In this document: one piece after another, positions 46,671 to 56,192 of the stretch
Layout: each line of letters starts with the position of its first letter
Numbering within the stretch: position 1 is the first letter of the stretch
Source of the DNA: an uncultured Pseudoflavonifractor sp.
GTDB taxonomy: Bacteria; Bacillota; Clostridia; Oscillospirales; Oscillospiraceae
Direction of reading: 5' to 3'
Length of the DNA stretch: 64,000 bases
Assembly (NCBI GenBank): GCA_947425785.1
Contig: CANEAY010000009.1
Coordinates: 1-64,000, forward strand
The notes under the pieces: model-generated
Seen by the model: only the letters and a program-made list of their open reading frames with translations
What the model was told of the DNA's origin: nothing
The model's database searches: none
Translations under genes and position numbers: made by a program

Positions 46671-47590
46671 CCACTCTGGGCCTGGACACCAGCAACTATA
46701 CCACCTCGGCGGCCCTCTTCGACGGTCAGGCCGGACACAACGCCGGTAAGCTGTTGGAGGTGAGCGCCGGGGGCTTGGGCCTTCGCCAGTCGGAGGCCCT
46801 TTTCCAGCATATAAAGGCCCTGCCGGAGCGGATGGAAGAGCTCCGCCAGCAGGGAGAGCTGAAAGAGGTGGCCGCCGTGGCCGCCTCTACCCGCCCCCGG
46901 GCGGTGGAGGGCTCCTATATGCCCTGCTTTTTGGCGGGGGAGAGCCTGGGCCGTTCCCTGGCCGCCGTGCTGGATGTGCCTTTCTTTTCCGTCTCCCACC
47001 AGCAGGGCCACCTGGCCGCCGCCGCCTGGTCGGCGGGGAAAATGGAGCTTTTGGATGCCCCCTTCCTGGCCTGGCACCTCTCCGGCGGCACCACGGAGCT
47101 GCTCTATGTGGAGCCAGAGGGGCGCAACGTGAAGGCAGAGCGCATCGGCGGCACCACCGATATCTCCGCCGGACAGCTCATTGACCGCACCGGGGTGCTG
47201 CTGGGACTGCAGTTTCCGGCGGGAAAGGCGCTGGACGAGCTTGCCAAGACCTGTACAGACCGGCTCAAGCCCTTCCCGGTGAAGGTGAACGATTTGGAGT
47301 TCTCCCTGTCCGGCATGGAGAACAAGGTGAAGGAATTGTGGGACAAGGGGGAGGCCCGGGAGCGAGTGGCCGCCTTTGCACTGGACACCGTGGCCCAAGT
47401 GGTGCGGCAGACCACAGTGGAGGCCCAGAACCGCTATCCCGGGCTGCCGGTGCTGTGTTCCGGGGGCGTGGCCTCCAATTCCCGCCTGCGGTATGTGCTG
47501 ACAGAATTTTGCCAGGCTCTCTTTGCCGAGCCCCAATATTCTACTGACAACGCCATGGGGGTGGCCATCCTGGCCCACCGCCTGCTTTGA
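46667..47590 (+). CDS. TsaD/Kae1-like ASKHA protein (paralogue type)
   Basis: 307 residues. TLGLDTSNYTTSAALFDGQA is the N-terminal ATPase strand pair, SVSHQQGHLAAAAW carries a HxxGH metal-binding site, and the C-terminal VLCSGGVASNSRLRYVL matches the GGVxxN phosphate loop. These are features of TsaD, the tRNA t6A-forming protein, but this gene sits at the nusB-xseA position where Clostridia keep a divergent paralogue, shorter than true TsaD. Whether it makes t6A or acts otherwise is not decided by sequence. Confidence 0.8.
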   Translation: MTTLGLDTSNYTTSAALFDGQAGHNAGKLLEVSAGGLGLRQSEALFQHIKALPERMEELRQQGELKEVAAVAASTRPRAVEGSYMPCFLAGESLGRSLAAVLDVPFFSVSHQQGHLAAAAWSAGKMELLDAPFLAWHLSGGTTELLYVEPEGRNVKAERIGGTTDISAGQLIDRTGVLLGLQFPAGKALDELAKTCTDRLKPFPVKVNDLEFSLSGMENKVKELWDKGEARERVAAFALDTVAQVVRQTTVEAQNRYPGLPVLCSGGVASNSRLRYVLTEFCQALFAEPQYSTDNAMGVAILAHRLL

Positions 47591-47615
47591 TTTAATAAAG
47601 AGAGGAGGCCCCGCT

Positions 47616-48806
47616 GTGCAATATCCCGTCTATTCGGTCTCCCAGGTCAACAACCACATCAAGGGCCTTCTGGATTCCGATGCCGCCCTCTCCGGCCTTT
47701 TTATCCGGGGAGAGGTGTCCAACTATAAGCTCTATCCCTCGGGCCACCACTACTTTTCCCTGAAGGATGAGACCGGGGCCCTCTCCTGCGTCATGTTCCG
47801 GCGGGAGGCGGCCACCCTGCGTTTCCGCCCCCAGAACGGCATGAAGGTCATCGCCTTTGGCTATGTGACGGTCTACCCCAGGGACGGCAAGTACCAGCTC
47901 TATGTCTCCAACCTGGCCGCCGACGGGGTAGGCGACCTCCACGCCGCCTTTGAGGAGCTGAAGGCCAGACTGGCGGCCCAGGGCCTTTTTGACGAGGAGC
48001 ACAAAAAGCCCATCCCCCGGTTCCCCAAGCGCATCGCCCTGGTGACCTCCCCCGCGGGGGCGGCGGTGCGGGATATGCTCCGCATCCTGGGAGCCCGGTG
48101 GCCTATGGCCGAGATTTTTGTGGTGCCCTGCCGGGTGCAGGGGGCGGAGGCCCCCGGTGAGATCGCCGGTGCCATCTCCTGGGTCAATGCCAGGGGCCTG
48201 GCCGACCTTATCATCACCGGCCGGGGCGGCGGCTCCATGGAGGACTTGTGGTGCTTCAACGATGAGCGGGTGGCAAGGGCCATCTACGCCTCCGGGATCC
48301 CCGTCATTTCCGCCGTGGGCCATGAGCCCGACGTGACCATCGCCGACTATGTGGCCGACCTTCGGGCGGCCACCCCCTCCAACGCCGCCGAGCTGGCGGT
48401 ACCCGACCAGAACGAGCAGTATGCCCTTCTGGCCCAGCTGGAGCGGCGGATGGCCAAGGCCATGGAGGGCCGCCTCACCCAGGCCAGGGCCGCCCTGGAG
48501 CGGGCGGGGAAGAGCCGGATGCTCCGGGATCCCATGTCCTGGGTGGACGACCGCCGCCAGCTCCTGGATCGCCAACGGGACAGGCTGGGCCACGGCCTGA
48601 CCCTCTCCATGGCCCGGGACAGGGAGCGGTTCGGGCGGCTGGCTGCCTCCTTGGACGCCCTCAGCCCCCTGAAGGTGCTGGGCCGTGGCTATTCCATCGC
48701 CAAGGGCCCCAAGGGTCTTGTAAAATCGGTAAAGGATGTGGGGCCGGGAGAGGAGCTGCGGCTCCGGGTCTCCGACGGCGACATCCTCTGTGAAGTGAAG
48801 GACTGA
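47616..48806 (+). CDS. xseA: Exodeoxyribonuclease VII large subunit
   Basis: 396 residues. An N-terminal OB fold (YSVSQVNNHIKGLLDSDAAL, GEVSNYKLYPSGHHYFSLKD) precedes the catalytic domain (IALVTSPAGAAVRDMLRIL, DLIITGRGGGSMEDLWCFND, GIPVISAVGHEPDVTIADYV) and a long coiled-coil C-terminus that binds XseB. The GTG at 47616 has GAGGAGG seven bases upstream. The enzyme degrades single-stranded DNA in both directions. Confidence 0.96.
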   Translation: MQYPVYSVSQVNNHIKGLLDSDAALSGLFIRGEVSNYKLYPSGHHYFSLKDETGALSCVMFRREAATLRFRPQNGMKVIAFGYVTVYPRDGKYQLYVSNLAADGVGDLHAAFEELKARLAAQGLFDEEHKKPIPRFPKRIALVTSPAGAAVRDMLRILGARWPMAEIFVVPCRVQGAEAPGEIAGAISWVNARGLADLIITGRGGGSMEDLWCFNDERVARAIYASGIPVISAVGHEPDVTIADYVADLRAATPSNAAELAVPDQNEQYALLAQLERRMAKAMEGRLTQARAALERAGKSRMLRDPMSWVDDRRQLLDRQRDRLGHGLTLSMARDRERFGRLAASLDALSPLKVLGRGYSIAKGPKGLVKSVKDVGPGEELRLRVSDGDILCEVKD

Positions 48807-48838
48807 ACCCTCATCCCTGAGAGAAAGGAATGACCGAA

Positions 48839-49075
48839 ATGCCCGCGAAAAAGCTGGATTTTGAACAGGCCATGGCCCGATTGGAGGAGATCGTCACCCT
48901 TTTGGAGCGGGGGGATGCCCCCCTGGAGAAGGCCCTTTCCCTCTTCGAGGAGGGGGCAGGGCTGATGAAGCAGTGCTCCGCCGCTCTGGACAAGGCGGAG
49001 CAGCAGGTCTCCAAGCTCCTGGCCGGCCCGGACGGGGCGGTGACCAAAGTCCCCATGGAGGAGATGGAGCAATGA
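48839..49075 (+). CDS. xseB: Exodeoxyribonuclease VII small subunit
   Basis: 78 residues: KKLDFEQAMARLEEIVTLLE, then RGDAPLEKALSLFEEGAGLM and a C-terminal helix. This is the normal two-helix XseB that coats the XseA coiled coil. The ATG at 48839 is used because AAAGGA lies nine bases upstream; the ATG at 48830 touches it. The stop overlaps the ispA start (ATGA). Confidence 0.95.
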   Translation: MPAKKLDFEQAMARLEEIVTLLERGDAPLEKALSLFEEGAGLMKQCSAALDKAEQQVSKLLAGPDGAVTKVPMEEMEQ

Positions 49076-49962
49076 CCTATCAGGAGCAGTACGACCGCTG
49101 CAGGGATATGGTGGAGGAGCGCCTTGCCCAGTATTTTACCGGCAAGGGGCTGGAGGAGGTCATGCGCTACAGCCTCCTGGCCGGCGGCAAGCGTGTCCGC
49201 CCCGTCCTCACCCTGGCCTTCTGCGAGGCCGCCGGGGGGCAGGCGCAGATAGCGCTGGACTTCGCCTGTGCCGTGGAGATGCTCCACACCTACTCCCTCA
49301 TCCACGACGACCTACCCTGCATGGACAACGACGACCTGCGCCGTGGTAAGCCCACCTGCCACAAGGTCTACGGCGAGACGGCGGCGGTGCTGGCCGGGGA
49401 CGCCCTTCAGGCGGCGGCCTTCAACACCTTGCTGCGGAGCAAGGGCTTTTCCCGGCCCGATACCCCCATGATCGCCGGACAGATCTTGGCCGAGGGTGCC
49501 GGGCCGGAGGGGATGTGCCTGGGGCAATACTGGGACACCATCGGGAAGGACGGCCCCGATGACATTGAAAAACTGGCCGACATTGACGACCGCAAGACCG
49601 GAGACCTGCTCCGGGCGGCCTGTGGTATGGGGGTCGTCGCCGCCATTGGCAGTGGGGCAAAGGTGGATCCCGCGTGTATCAAGGTAGCCATGGACTATGC
49701 CGGATACCTGGGCTTGGCCTTCCAGATCCAGGACGATCTTTTGGACGTGATCTCCACCGCCGAGGTGCTGGGCAAGCCCATTGGCTCCGATGTGGAGCAG
49801 GGCAAGACCACCTACGTGACCCTGGCGGGGGTGGAGCAGTGCCGGGCGGCGGTGGAGCGCTATACCGCCGCCGCCAAGGAGGTTCTGGAACAGGCCGCCT
49901 GGCTTGGCGGGACGCAGTTCCTCCGGGAGCTGGCGGACGAGCTGGGAAGGAGGGAGCGGTGA
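49072..49962 (+). CDS. ispA: Geranylgeranyl/farnesyl diphosphate synthase
   Basis: 296 residues. The first Asp-rich motif is HDDLPCMDNDD (about 86-96), the second is FQIQDDLLD (about 223-231), with GKRVRPVLTL and the Lys of GKTTYVT. It condenses isopentenyl diphosphate with allylic diphosphates to give farnesyl diphosphate, the precursor of undecaprenyl phosphate and quinones. Dxs downstream feeds the same pathway. Chain length (C15 against C20) is not certain. Confidence 0.94.
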   Translation: MTYQEQYDRCRDMVEERLAQYFTGKGLEEVMRYSLLAGGKRVRPVLTLAFCEAAGGQAQIALDFACAVEMLHTYSLIHDDLPCMDNDDLRRGKPTCHKVYGETAAVLAGDALQAAAFNTLLRSKGFSRPDTPMIAGQILAEGAGPEGMCLGQYWDTIGKDGPDDIEKLADIDDRKTGDLLRAACGMGVVAAIGSGAKVDPACIKVAMDYAGYLGLAFQIQDDLLDVISTAEVLGKPIGSDVEQGKTTYVTLAGVEQCRAAVERYTAAAKEVLEQAAWLGGTQFLRELADELGRRER

Positions 49963-49966
49963 AGCT

Positions 49967-50434
49967 ATGCCAAATGCAGTGAACTTTCTGACCGGGAACC
50001 TGATTTTGAACCTCTCCATCCTGGCTTGGGCCACAGCCCAGGTCTTGAAATTTTTTGTGAATCTGGCCACCAGCGGGGAGCGGGACTGGCGCTATCTGCT
50101 CACAGGTGGAGGAATGCCCAGCAGTCACTCCGCTACCGTGTGTGCCTGCGCCTCCTCGGTGTGTTATCTTTACGGCTATACCTCGCCCCTCTTTTCCATT
50201 GCCGCCATCCTGGCCATCGTGGTGATGTACGATGCCTTCAACGTCCGCCAGGAGACGGGCAAACAGGCCCGCATCCTCAACTACATGATGGAGCACTGGA
50301 ACCAGATGAAGCCGGAGGAGCTTTTCGACCGTGCCCTGAAGGAACTGGTGGGCCATACCCCCCTCCAGGTCTTTATGGGCGCCCTGCTGGGCGTCGCCAT
50401 GGGCTGGGGCGGCGCCTGGTTCTTTACACATTGA
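49967..50434 (+). CDS. Divergent PAP2 (DUF212) membrane protein
   Basis: 155 residues. Segments LTGGGMPSSHSATVCACASS and VVMYDAFNVRQETGKQARIL hold the Pro-Ser-Ser-His and Asp residues typical of DUF212, a divergent acid-phosphatase-like fold in the membrane. The AILAIVVMYDAFNVR helix and C-terminal VFMGALLGVAMGWGGAWFF complete four helices. It keeps its conserved place between ispA and dxs, hinting at prenyl-phosphate handling. The ATG at 49967 has GGAAGGAGGGAG upstream. Confidence 0.88.
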   Translation: MPNAVNFLTGNLILNLSILAWATAQVLKFFVNLATSGERDWRYLLTGGGMPSSHSATVCACASSVCYLYGYTSPLFSIAAILAIVVMYDAFNVRQETGKQARILNYMMEHWNQMKPEELFDRALKELVGHTPLQVFMGALLGVAMGWGGAWFFTH

Positions 50435-50468
50435 TCATTTGAACCTACCACGAAAGAAGGCAAGGGCC

Positions 50469-52334
50469 TTGCTGGATATCCCCAACAACCTGCATCTCAT
50501 CACCGACGCGGAGGCTGTCAGCCTCTGCGCTGCGCTGCGTCAGCGGCTGGTGGAGGTGGTCTCCCGGTCCGGGGGCCATCTGGCTTCCAACCTGGGGGCG
50601 GTGGAGCTCACCGTAGCCCTCCACCGGGTCTTCGCCCCGGAGCGGGATCGCATCGTCTTTGACGTGGGCCACCAGTGTTACTGCCACAAAATGCTCACCG
50701 GCCGGGACAGCCTCATGGAGACCCTGCGCTCCTTTGGCGGGGTCAGCGGCTTCCCCAAGCCGGGGGAGAGCGTCTGCGACGCTTTTACTGTGGGCCACGC
50801 CTCCACCGCTGTGTCCGCGGCGGTGGGCATGGCCCGGGCTCGCACCCTCCAGAAGAAGGACTACCACGTGGTGGCCCTCCTGGGGGATGGCGCCCTCACA
50901 GGGGGCCTTGCCTACGAGGGGCTCTCCGATGCCGGGAACAGTGGGGAGCCCCTGCTGGTCATCCTCAATGACAACGGCATGTCCATCACCCGGAGCGTGG
51001 GGGGCGTGGCGGAGCACCTGGCCCGCCAGCGGCTGAAGCCCCAGTATCTGAGCTTCAAGAAGGGCTACCGAAAGGTGATGGGGGCCTTCTCCCTGGGCCG
51101 TCATGTCTATAAAGTGACCCATAAGATCAAGACCGCCGTGAAGGAGACCCTTTTGCCCTGCTCCCTCTTTGAGGATATGGGTTTTACCTACCTGGGGCCG
51201 GTGGACGGCCACGATGTGAAGGGCCTGACCCGGCTTTTGAAGTATGCCAAAGATTTGGAGGGGCCTGTCCTCCTCCATGTGCGTACCGTGAAGGGCAAGG
51301 GCTACGGCCCCGCCGAGGCGGAGCCTGACCGCTTCCACGGCATCGGCCCCTTTGACCCGGTCACCGGCCGGGGGCTGTCCCAGCGGAAGCGCTGCTTCTC
51401 CGATGCCTTTGGGGAGAGCCTGTGCGCGCTGGCGGAGAAGGACGGGCGCATCTGTGCCGTCACCGCCGCCATGCAGCCGGGCACCGGCCTGGACGGCTTT
51501 GCCCAGCGCTTTCCGGAGCGGTTTTTTGACGTGGGCATCGCCGAGGGCCACGCCGTCACCATGTGTGCCGGTATGGCCAAGCAGGGGATGATCCCCGTGT
51601 TCGCCGTCTATTCCACCTTCCTCCAGCGCGCCTACGATATGCTTCTCCACGACGTGGCCCTGCAAAACCTCCATGTGGTATTCTGCGTGGATCGTGCCGG
51701 CGTGGTGGGAGAGGACGGAGAGACCCACCACGGCGTTTTCGACGTGGGCTTTTTGGATATGATCCCCGGCATGACGGTATTGGCTCCCGCAAACTATGCT
51801 GAACTCCATTCCATGCTGGAGTATGCTGTCCATGAGGTGAAAGGCCCGGTGGCGCTCCGCTACCCCCGTGGGGGTGAGGGAGACTATGGGGAACCCTGGG
51901 ATGGACAGAGCGTCACCGTCCTCCGCCCCGGCAGGGACGTGACCCTGGCGGGCTACGGCACCCAGGTAGACGCCCTTTTGGCGGCGGCAGAGCTGCTGGA
52001 GAAGGATAACATCTCTGCCGAAGTCGTAAAGCTAAATATTATTACACCCCTTCCCAAAGGGCTTCTGTTTGACTCTATAGAAAAAACCGGGAACCTCTGG
52101 TTTTACGAGGAGTGCATGGAGTTTAACTGCGTGGGCCGCCGGGTGGCTGCCGACCTGGCTCTGGCGGGAATATCGACAAGGTATATCGCCTTGCGGAATC
52201 TGGGGGACAAAGTCCCGCCCCAGGGAACGGCGAAAGAACTGCGCTGGATGAATAACCTGGATGCCGGGAGCATTGCCCGGCAGGTCAAGGAGGTGACCGA
52301 CCTTGAAAAAGCGGCTGGACGTACTTCTGGTTGA
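50469..52334 (+). CDS. dxs: 1-deoxy-D-xylulose-5-phosphate synthase
   Basis: 621 residues. The thiamine-diphosphate site is GDGALTGGLAYEGLSDAGNS with NDNGMSITRSVGG; the catalytic Glu lies in the pyrimidine domain (FFDVGIAEGHAVTMCAGMAK), followed by the transketolase C-terminal domain. It condenses pyruvate and glyceraldehyde-3-phosphate at the entry of the MEP isoprenoid pathway. The TTG at 50469 (AAGAAGG eight bases upstream) is preferred to the TTG at 50439, which has no ribosome site. Its 3' end overlaps tlyA by 32 bases. Confidence 0.96.
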   Translation: MLDIPNNLHLITDAEAVSLCAALRQRLVEVVSRSGGHLASNLGAVELTVALHRVFAPERDRIVFDVGHQCYCHKMLTGRDSLMETLRSFGGVSGFPKPGESVCDAFTVGHASTAVSAAVGMARARTLQKKDYHVVALLGDGALTGGLAYEGLSDAGNSGEPLLVILNDNGMSITRSVGGVAEHLARQRLKPQYLSFKKGYRKVMGAFSLGRHVYKVTHKIKTAVKETLLPCSLFEDMGFTYLGPVDGHDVKGLTRLLKYAKDLEGPVLLHVRTVKGKGYGPAEAEPDRFHGIGPFDPVTGRGLSQRKRCFSDAFGESLCALAEKDGRICAVTAAMQPGTGLDGFAQRFPERFFDVGIAEGHAVTMCAGMAKQGMIPVFAVYSTFLQRAYDMLLHDVALQNLHVVFCVDRAGVVGEDGETHHGVFDVGFLDMIPGMTVLAPANYAELHSMLEYAVHEVKGPVALRYPRGGEGDYGEPWDGQSVTVLRPGRDVTLAGYGTQVDALLAAAELLEKDNISAEVVKLNIITPLPKGLLFDSIEKTGNLWFYEECMEFNCVGRRVAADLALAGISTRYIALRNLGDKVPPQGTAKELRWMNNLDAGSIARQVKEVTDLEKAAGRTSG

Positions 52335-53121
52335 GAAGGGTCTCATCGAGACCCGGCAGAAGGCCCAGGCCCTCATCATGGCGGGCCAGGTCTATGTGAA
52401 GGGCCAGAAGGTGGACAAGGCCGGTGCCCCCACCGACCCGGAGGCCCCTGTTGAGATCCGTGGGGGTGGGCTCAAGTATGTGAGCCGGGGGGGCTACAAA
52501 CTGGAAAAGGCCATGGAGACCTGGCCCATCACCCTGGAAAATAAAGTCTGCGCCGACATCGGTGCCTCCACCGGGGGCTTTACCGACTGTATGCTCCAAA
52601 ATGGGGCGGGGAAGGTCTACGCTGTGGACGTGGGCTATGGGCAGTTCGCCTGGAAGCTCCGGCAGGATCCCCGGGTGGTCTGCCTGGAGCGCACCAACGC
52701 CCGGTACCTTACCCATACGGAAATTCCAGACGAGCTGGACTTTGCCAGCATCGACGTGTCCTTTATCTCCCTGAACCTGATCCTGCCGCCCCTCCGGGGC
52801 CTTATGGGGCCGGGGAGCCAGGTGGTGAGCCTCATCAAGCCCCAGTTTGAGGCGGGAAAGGACAAGGTGGGCAAAAAGGGCGTTGTCCGGGACAAAAAAG
52901 TCCATTTAGAGGTCTTGGAGCATTTCCTTGACCACGCTGCCTCCGCCGGTTTCACCGTCCGGGGGGTGACCTGGTCTCCCATCCGGGGCCCGGAGGGGAA
53001 CATCGAATATCTGGGTTGGCTCTCCGTAGAGGAAGGGGAGCTTTGGCAGGGAGACCTTGCCCAGCTGGTGGAGGACTCCCACACCCAACTGTCGGAGCGG
53101 GAAGGGGAGGAGACGCAATGA
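52303..53121 (+). CDS. tlyA: TlyA-family rRNA (cytidine-2'-O)-methyltransferase
   Basis: 272 residues. An N-terminal S4 domain (KRLDVLLVEKGLIETRQKAQ) and an FtsJ-like methyltransferase domain: ADIGASTGGFTDCMLQNGAG (SAM loop), AVDVGYGQFAWKL, DFASIDVSFISL and VSLIKPQFEAGKDKVGKKG. TlyA 2'-O-methylates rRNA cytidines and influences capreomycin sensitivity in mycobacteria. The TTG start follows AAGGAGGTGA and lies inside dxs. Confidence 0.94.
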   Translation: MKKRLDVLLVEKGLIETRQKAQALIMAGQVYVKGQKVDKAGAPTDPEAPVEIRGGGLKYVSRGGYKLEKAMETWPITLENKVCADIGASTGGFTDCMLQNGAGKVYAVDVGYGQFAWKLRQDPRVVCLERTNARYLTHTEIPDELDFASIDVSFISLNLILPPLRGLMGPGSQVVSLIKPQFEAGKDKVGKKGVVRDKKVHLEVLEHFLDHAASAGFTVRGVTWSPIRGPEGNIEYLGWLSVEEGELWQGDLAQLVEDSHTQLSEREGEETQ

Positions 53122-53981
53122 AAGTGGTATTGAGCCCCAACCCCTACCGGGACAAGGGCCTGAAGGCGGTGCAGACCGCCCAGCGGGTGCTGAACCAGGC
53201 CGGGGCGGAGACCTGCCTGGCCCTCCCATTTGAGCTGGAGCGGGGCAGCGTGGAGGTGCCCGGCCACCTGCAGTTCCTTCCCATGGAGGAGGCCTTCCGG
53301 GGTGCGGATGTGCTGGTCTGCTTCGGCGGCGACGGCACCATCCTCCATGCCGCCAAGGACGCCCAGGCCCACGGGATGCCCGTGCTGGGCGTGAACCTGG
53401 GCAGCGTGGGCTTCATGGCGGAGCTGGAGGTCTCGGAGCTGAACCTTCTGTCCCGGCTCCCCGAAGGGAAGTACCAGATGGAGGAGCGGATGATGCTGGA
53501 TGTGGCGGTGCGCCGGGAGGGACGGGTCATTTTCCGGGATACCGCCCTCAATGACGCCGTCATCACCAAGGGGGCCGTGGCCCGGATCATCGACCTGGAT
53601 GTGCGCTCCGACGGCACCCTGGTGGGACGCTTCTCCGGGGACGGGGTGGTGGTCTCCACTCCCACCGGCTCCACCGCCTACTCCATGTCTGCCGGCGGGC
53701 CCATCGTAGAGCCCACGGCGGAGAATATCATGGTGACCCCCATCTGCCCCCACGCCCTTCACGCCCGCTCCTATGTGCTGGATCGGAACCGGCAGGTGGC
53801 GGTGAAGATGGGCAAGCTCTCCCGCAAGACGGCCTATCTGTCGGTGGACGGGGGCAAAGCCTTCCGGCTGGGAGGCAGCGACCAGGTGGAGCTGCGCCGC
53901 TCCAACGCAAAAGCGAAGCTGATCCGGCTGACAAACCGGAGCTTTTATAACGTTTTGAATCAAAAATTGGGGAGGACATGA
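53118..53981 (+). CDS. nadK: NAD kinase
   Basis: 287 residues. The conserved GGDGTIL near residue 68, NLGSVGFMAE, the NDAVITKG motif and the glycine-rich TPTGSTAYSMSAGGPIV are all present. It phosphorylates NAD to NADP using ATP or polyphosphate. The start overlaps the tlyA stop by four bases. Confidence 0.97.
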   Translation: MKVVLSPNPYRDKGLKAVQTAQRVLNQAGAETCLALPFELERGSVEVPGHLQFLPMEEAFRGADVLVCFGGDGTILHAAKDAQAHGMPVLGVNLGSVGFMAELEVSELNLLSRLPEGKYQMEERMMLDVAVRREGRVIFRDTALNDAVITKGAVARIIDLDVRSDGTLVGRFSGDGVVVSTPTGSTAYSMSAGGPIVEPTAENIMVTPICPHALHARSYVLDRNRQVAVKMGKLSRKTAYLSVDGGKAFRLGGSDQVELRRSNAKAKLIRLTNRSFYNVLNQKLGRT

Positions 53982-53984
53982 CCC

Positions 53985-54434
53985 GTGAAAAGCAAACGCC
54001 AGCAGGAGATACTCGACATCATTGCCGCCGAGGAGATCGAGACCCAGGAGCAGCTTCTGGAGGCCCTGAAGGCCCGGGGTATCACCACCACCCAGGCCAC
54101 CATCTCCCGGGACATCAAACAGCTCCATCTGGTCAAGGAGCTCACCACGGGGGGTGTCTACAAGTACGCCGCCTCCCGGCACCACCACGCCCTGAACTTT
54201 GCCGGGCGGCTGCGCACTATCTTCCAGGAGGGAGTCACCATCGACACCGCACAGAACATCGTGGTGCTCAAGACCATGCCCGGCATGGCCAACGCCGTGG
54301 CGGCGGCCCTGGACGGCATGGACATCCCCGCCCTGGTGGGCTCTCTGGCGGGGGACGATACCGTTATCCTCATCATGCGCACCAATGAGGACGCCGAGGA
54401 ATTCCGGGGCGAGATGCGCCAGATGCTCAGCTGA
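53985..54434 (+). CDS. argR: Arginine repressor ArgR/AhrC
   Basis: 149 residues. The N-terminal winged helix KRQQEILDIIAAEEIETQEQ, then LLEALKARGITTTQATISRD, is joined to a C-terminal hexamerisation and arginine-binding domain (QNIVVLKTMPGMANAVAAAL, DGMDIPALVGSLAGDDTVIL). The GTG at 53985 has GGGGAGG about ten bases upstream. In Clostridia it lies before recN, as here, although its targets are arginine genes elsewhere. Confidence 0.96.
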   Translation: MKSKRQQEILDIIAAEEIETQEQLLEALKARGITTTQATISRDIKQLHLVKELTTGGVYKYAASRHHHALNFAGRLRTIFQEGVTIDTAQNIVVLKTMPGMANAVAAALDGMDIPALVGSLAGDDTVILIMRTNEDAEEFRGEMRQMLS

Positions 54435-54468
54435 ACAAGTTCCCATGATTTGAAGGAGCGTGAACGGT

Positions 54469-56160
54469 ATGCTCTCTATCCTCCACATCGAAAATATCGC
54501 CGTCATTGAGTCGGCGGACATCGCCTTCGGCCCCGGCTTCAACGCCCTCACCGGCGAGACCGGCGCGGGCAAGTCCATCGTAGTGGACGCCATGAGCGCC
54601 GTCACCGGGGAGCGCACCAGCCGGGAGCTCATCCGCACCGGGGCCAAGTCCGCCCTGGTCAGCGGCACCTTCACCGGCGTGAAGCCCCTCTACTGGCTGG
54701 TGGAGAACGGCCTGGGCCCCGACGAGAATGGGGAACTGCTCCTCCAGCGGGAGATACTGCCCGACGGCAAGAACCTCTGCCGGGTCAACGGCCGGCCGGT
54801 GACGGTGGCCCAGCTCAAGACCCTGGGCCACCAGCTCCTCAATATCCACGGACAGCACGACGGTCAGCAGCTCTTGGACGAGAGCTGCCATTTGGGCTAT
54901 TTAGACCGCTTCGGGGCTCTGGAGGGAACGCTGGCCATCTATCAGGAGGCCTATGAAGAATTGACGGCCCTGGATAAAAAGATCGCCGAGCTCCAGATGG
55001 ACGAGGGGGAGAAGGCCAGACGGGTGGACACCCTCCAGTTCCAGATCAATGAGCTGGAGCGGGCGGGCCTGACCCCCGGCGAGGAGGAGGCCCTGGACGA
55101 GCGGCGGGACATCCTCCGCAACGCCGCCGACCTCAGTCAGGCCGCCCAGGGTGCCCACTTCGCCCTCTCCGGGGATGAGTACAGTGCCGGGGCGGTGGCC
55201 CTTCTCATGGAGGCGGAGGCGGCCCTGGAACGCATCGGCGGCGTCAGTGCCGAGCTGGACGAACTGCGGGCGCGGCTCACCGACTGCCGCTGTCAGGCCC
55301 AGGACGTGGCGGACAGCGCCCGGGATCTGTCCGGGAGCTTCGACTTTGAGCCGGGGGAGCTGGATCAGCTGGAGGGACGGCTGGATCTCCTCTACCGGCT
55401 GAAAAAGAAATACGGCGGCAGCGTGGAGGAGATGCTGGACTATCTGGAGCGCTGTCAGAAGGAACTGGACGAGATCCAGTTTGCCGACGACGCCCTGCTT
55501 CGGCTGGAGCAGGCCAGAGCCAAGGCCCTCTCCGACGCTCAAAAGAAGGCCGAAGCCCTGTCCCAGGCCCGGACAAAGGCGGGGAAGGCCCTGGAGGAGC
55601 GTATCCAGAAGGAACTGGCCCAGCTGGATATGCCCAAAGTCCGCTTCCGGGTGGATATCGCCCCGGTGGAGAGCGGCGAGGGCCTCAACGCCGACGGCAT
55701 GGACGTGGTGCGCTTCCTCATGTCCGCCAATGTGGGTGAGGACTTGAAGCCCATCCAGAAAATTGCCTCCGGCGGCGAGCTGGCCCGCATCATGCTGTGC
55801 CTCAAGAACGTGCTGGCGGAGAACGACGACGTGGGCACCCTGGTCTTTGACGAGGTGGACACCGGCGTCTCCGGCCGGGCGGCCCAGAAGGTGGCGGAGA
55901 AGCTGGCCCAGGTGGCCCGCCGCAAGCAGGTGCTCTGCGTCACCCACCTTCCCCAGCTGGCCGCCATGGCCGACGTCCACTTCTCAGTGGAGAAGGGGGA
56001 GCGGGGGGGCCGCACCTATACGGCGGTGGAGGAGCTCTCCACCCAGCGCCGGCGGGAGGAGCTGGCCCGGCTCACCTCCGGCGACCATATCACCCAGGCG
56101 GCCCTGGACAGCGCCGGAGAGCTGCTCTCTGGGGCAGAAGGGTACAAGAAAGGGCTGTAA
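54469..56160 (+). CDS. recN: DNA repair ATPase RecN
   Basis: 563 residues. Walker A GETGAGKSIVVDA (about residue 30), a long coiled-coil centre, and the C-terminal ABC half with SGGELARIMLCLKNVL and TLVFDEVDTGVSGRAAQKVA followed by HLPQLAAMADVHF. RecN is an SMC-like protein for double-strand break repair. The ATG at 54469 has AAGGAG ten bases upstream; a GTG at 54460 is too close. In many Clostridia the next genes are spoIVB and spo0A, but here murB follows. Confidence 0.96.
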   Translation: MLSILHIENIAVIESADIAFGPGFNALTGETGAGKSIVVDAMSAVTGERTSRELIRTGAKSALVSGTFTGVKPLYWLVENGLGPDENGELLLQREILPDGKNLCRVNGRPVTVAQLKTLGHQLLNIHGQHDGQQLLDESCHLGYLDRFGALEGTLAIYQEAYEELTALDKKIAELQMDEGEKARRVDTLQFQINELERAGLTPGEEEALDERRDILRNAADLSQAAQGAHFALSGDEYSAGAVALLMEAEAALERIGGVSAELDELRARLTDCRCQAQDVADSARDLSGSFDFEPGELDQLEGRLDLLYRLKKKYGGSVEEMLDYLERCQKELDEIQFADDALLRLEQARAKALSDAQKKAEALSQARTKAGKALEERIQKELAQLDMPKVRFRVDIAPVESGEGLNADGMDVVRFLMSANVGEDLKPIQKIASGGELARIMLCLKNVLAENDDVGTLVFDEVDTGVSGRAAQKVAEKLAQVARRKQVLCVTHLPQLAAMADVHFSVEKGERGGRTYTAVEELSTQRRREELARLTSGDHITQAALDSAGELLSGAEGYKKGL

Positions 56161-56192
56161 AACGCATACACTGACAGGAAGGAGGGGACGCC

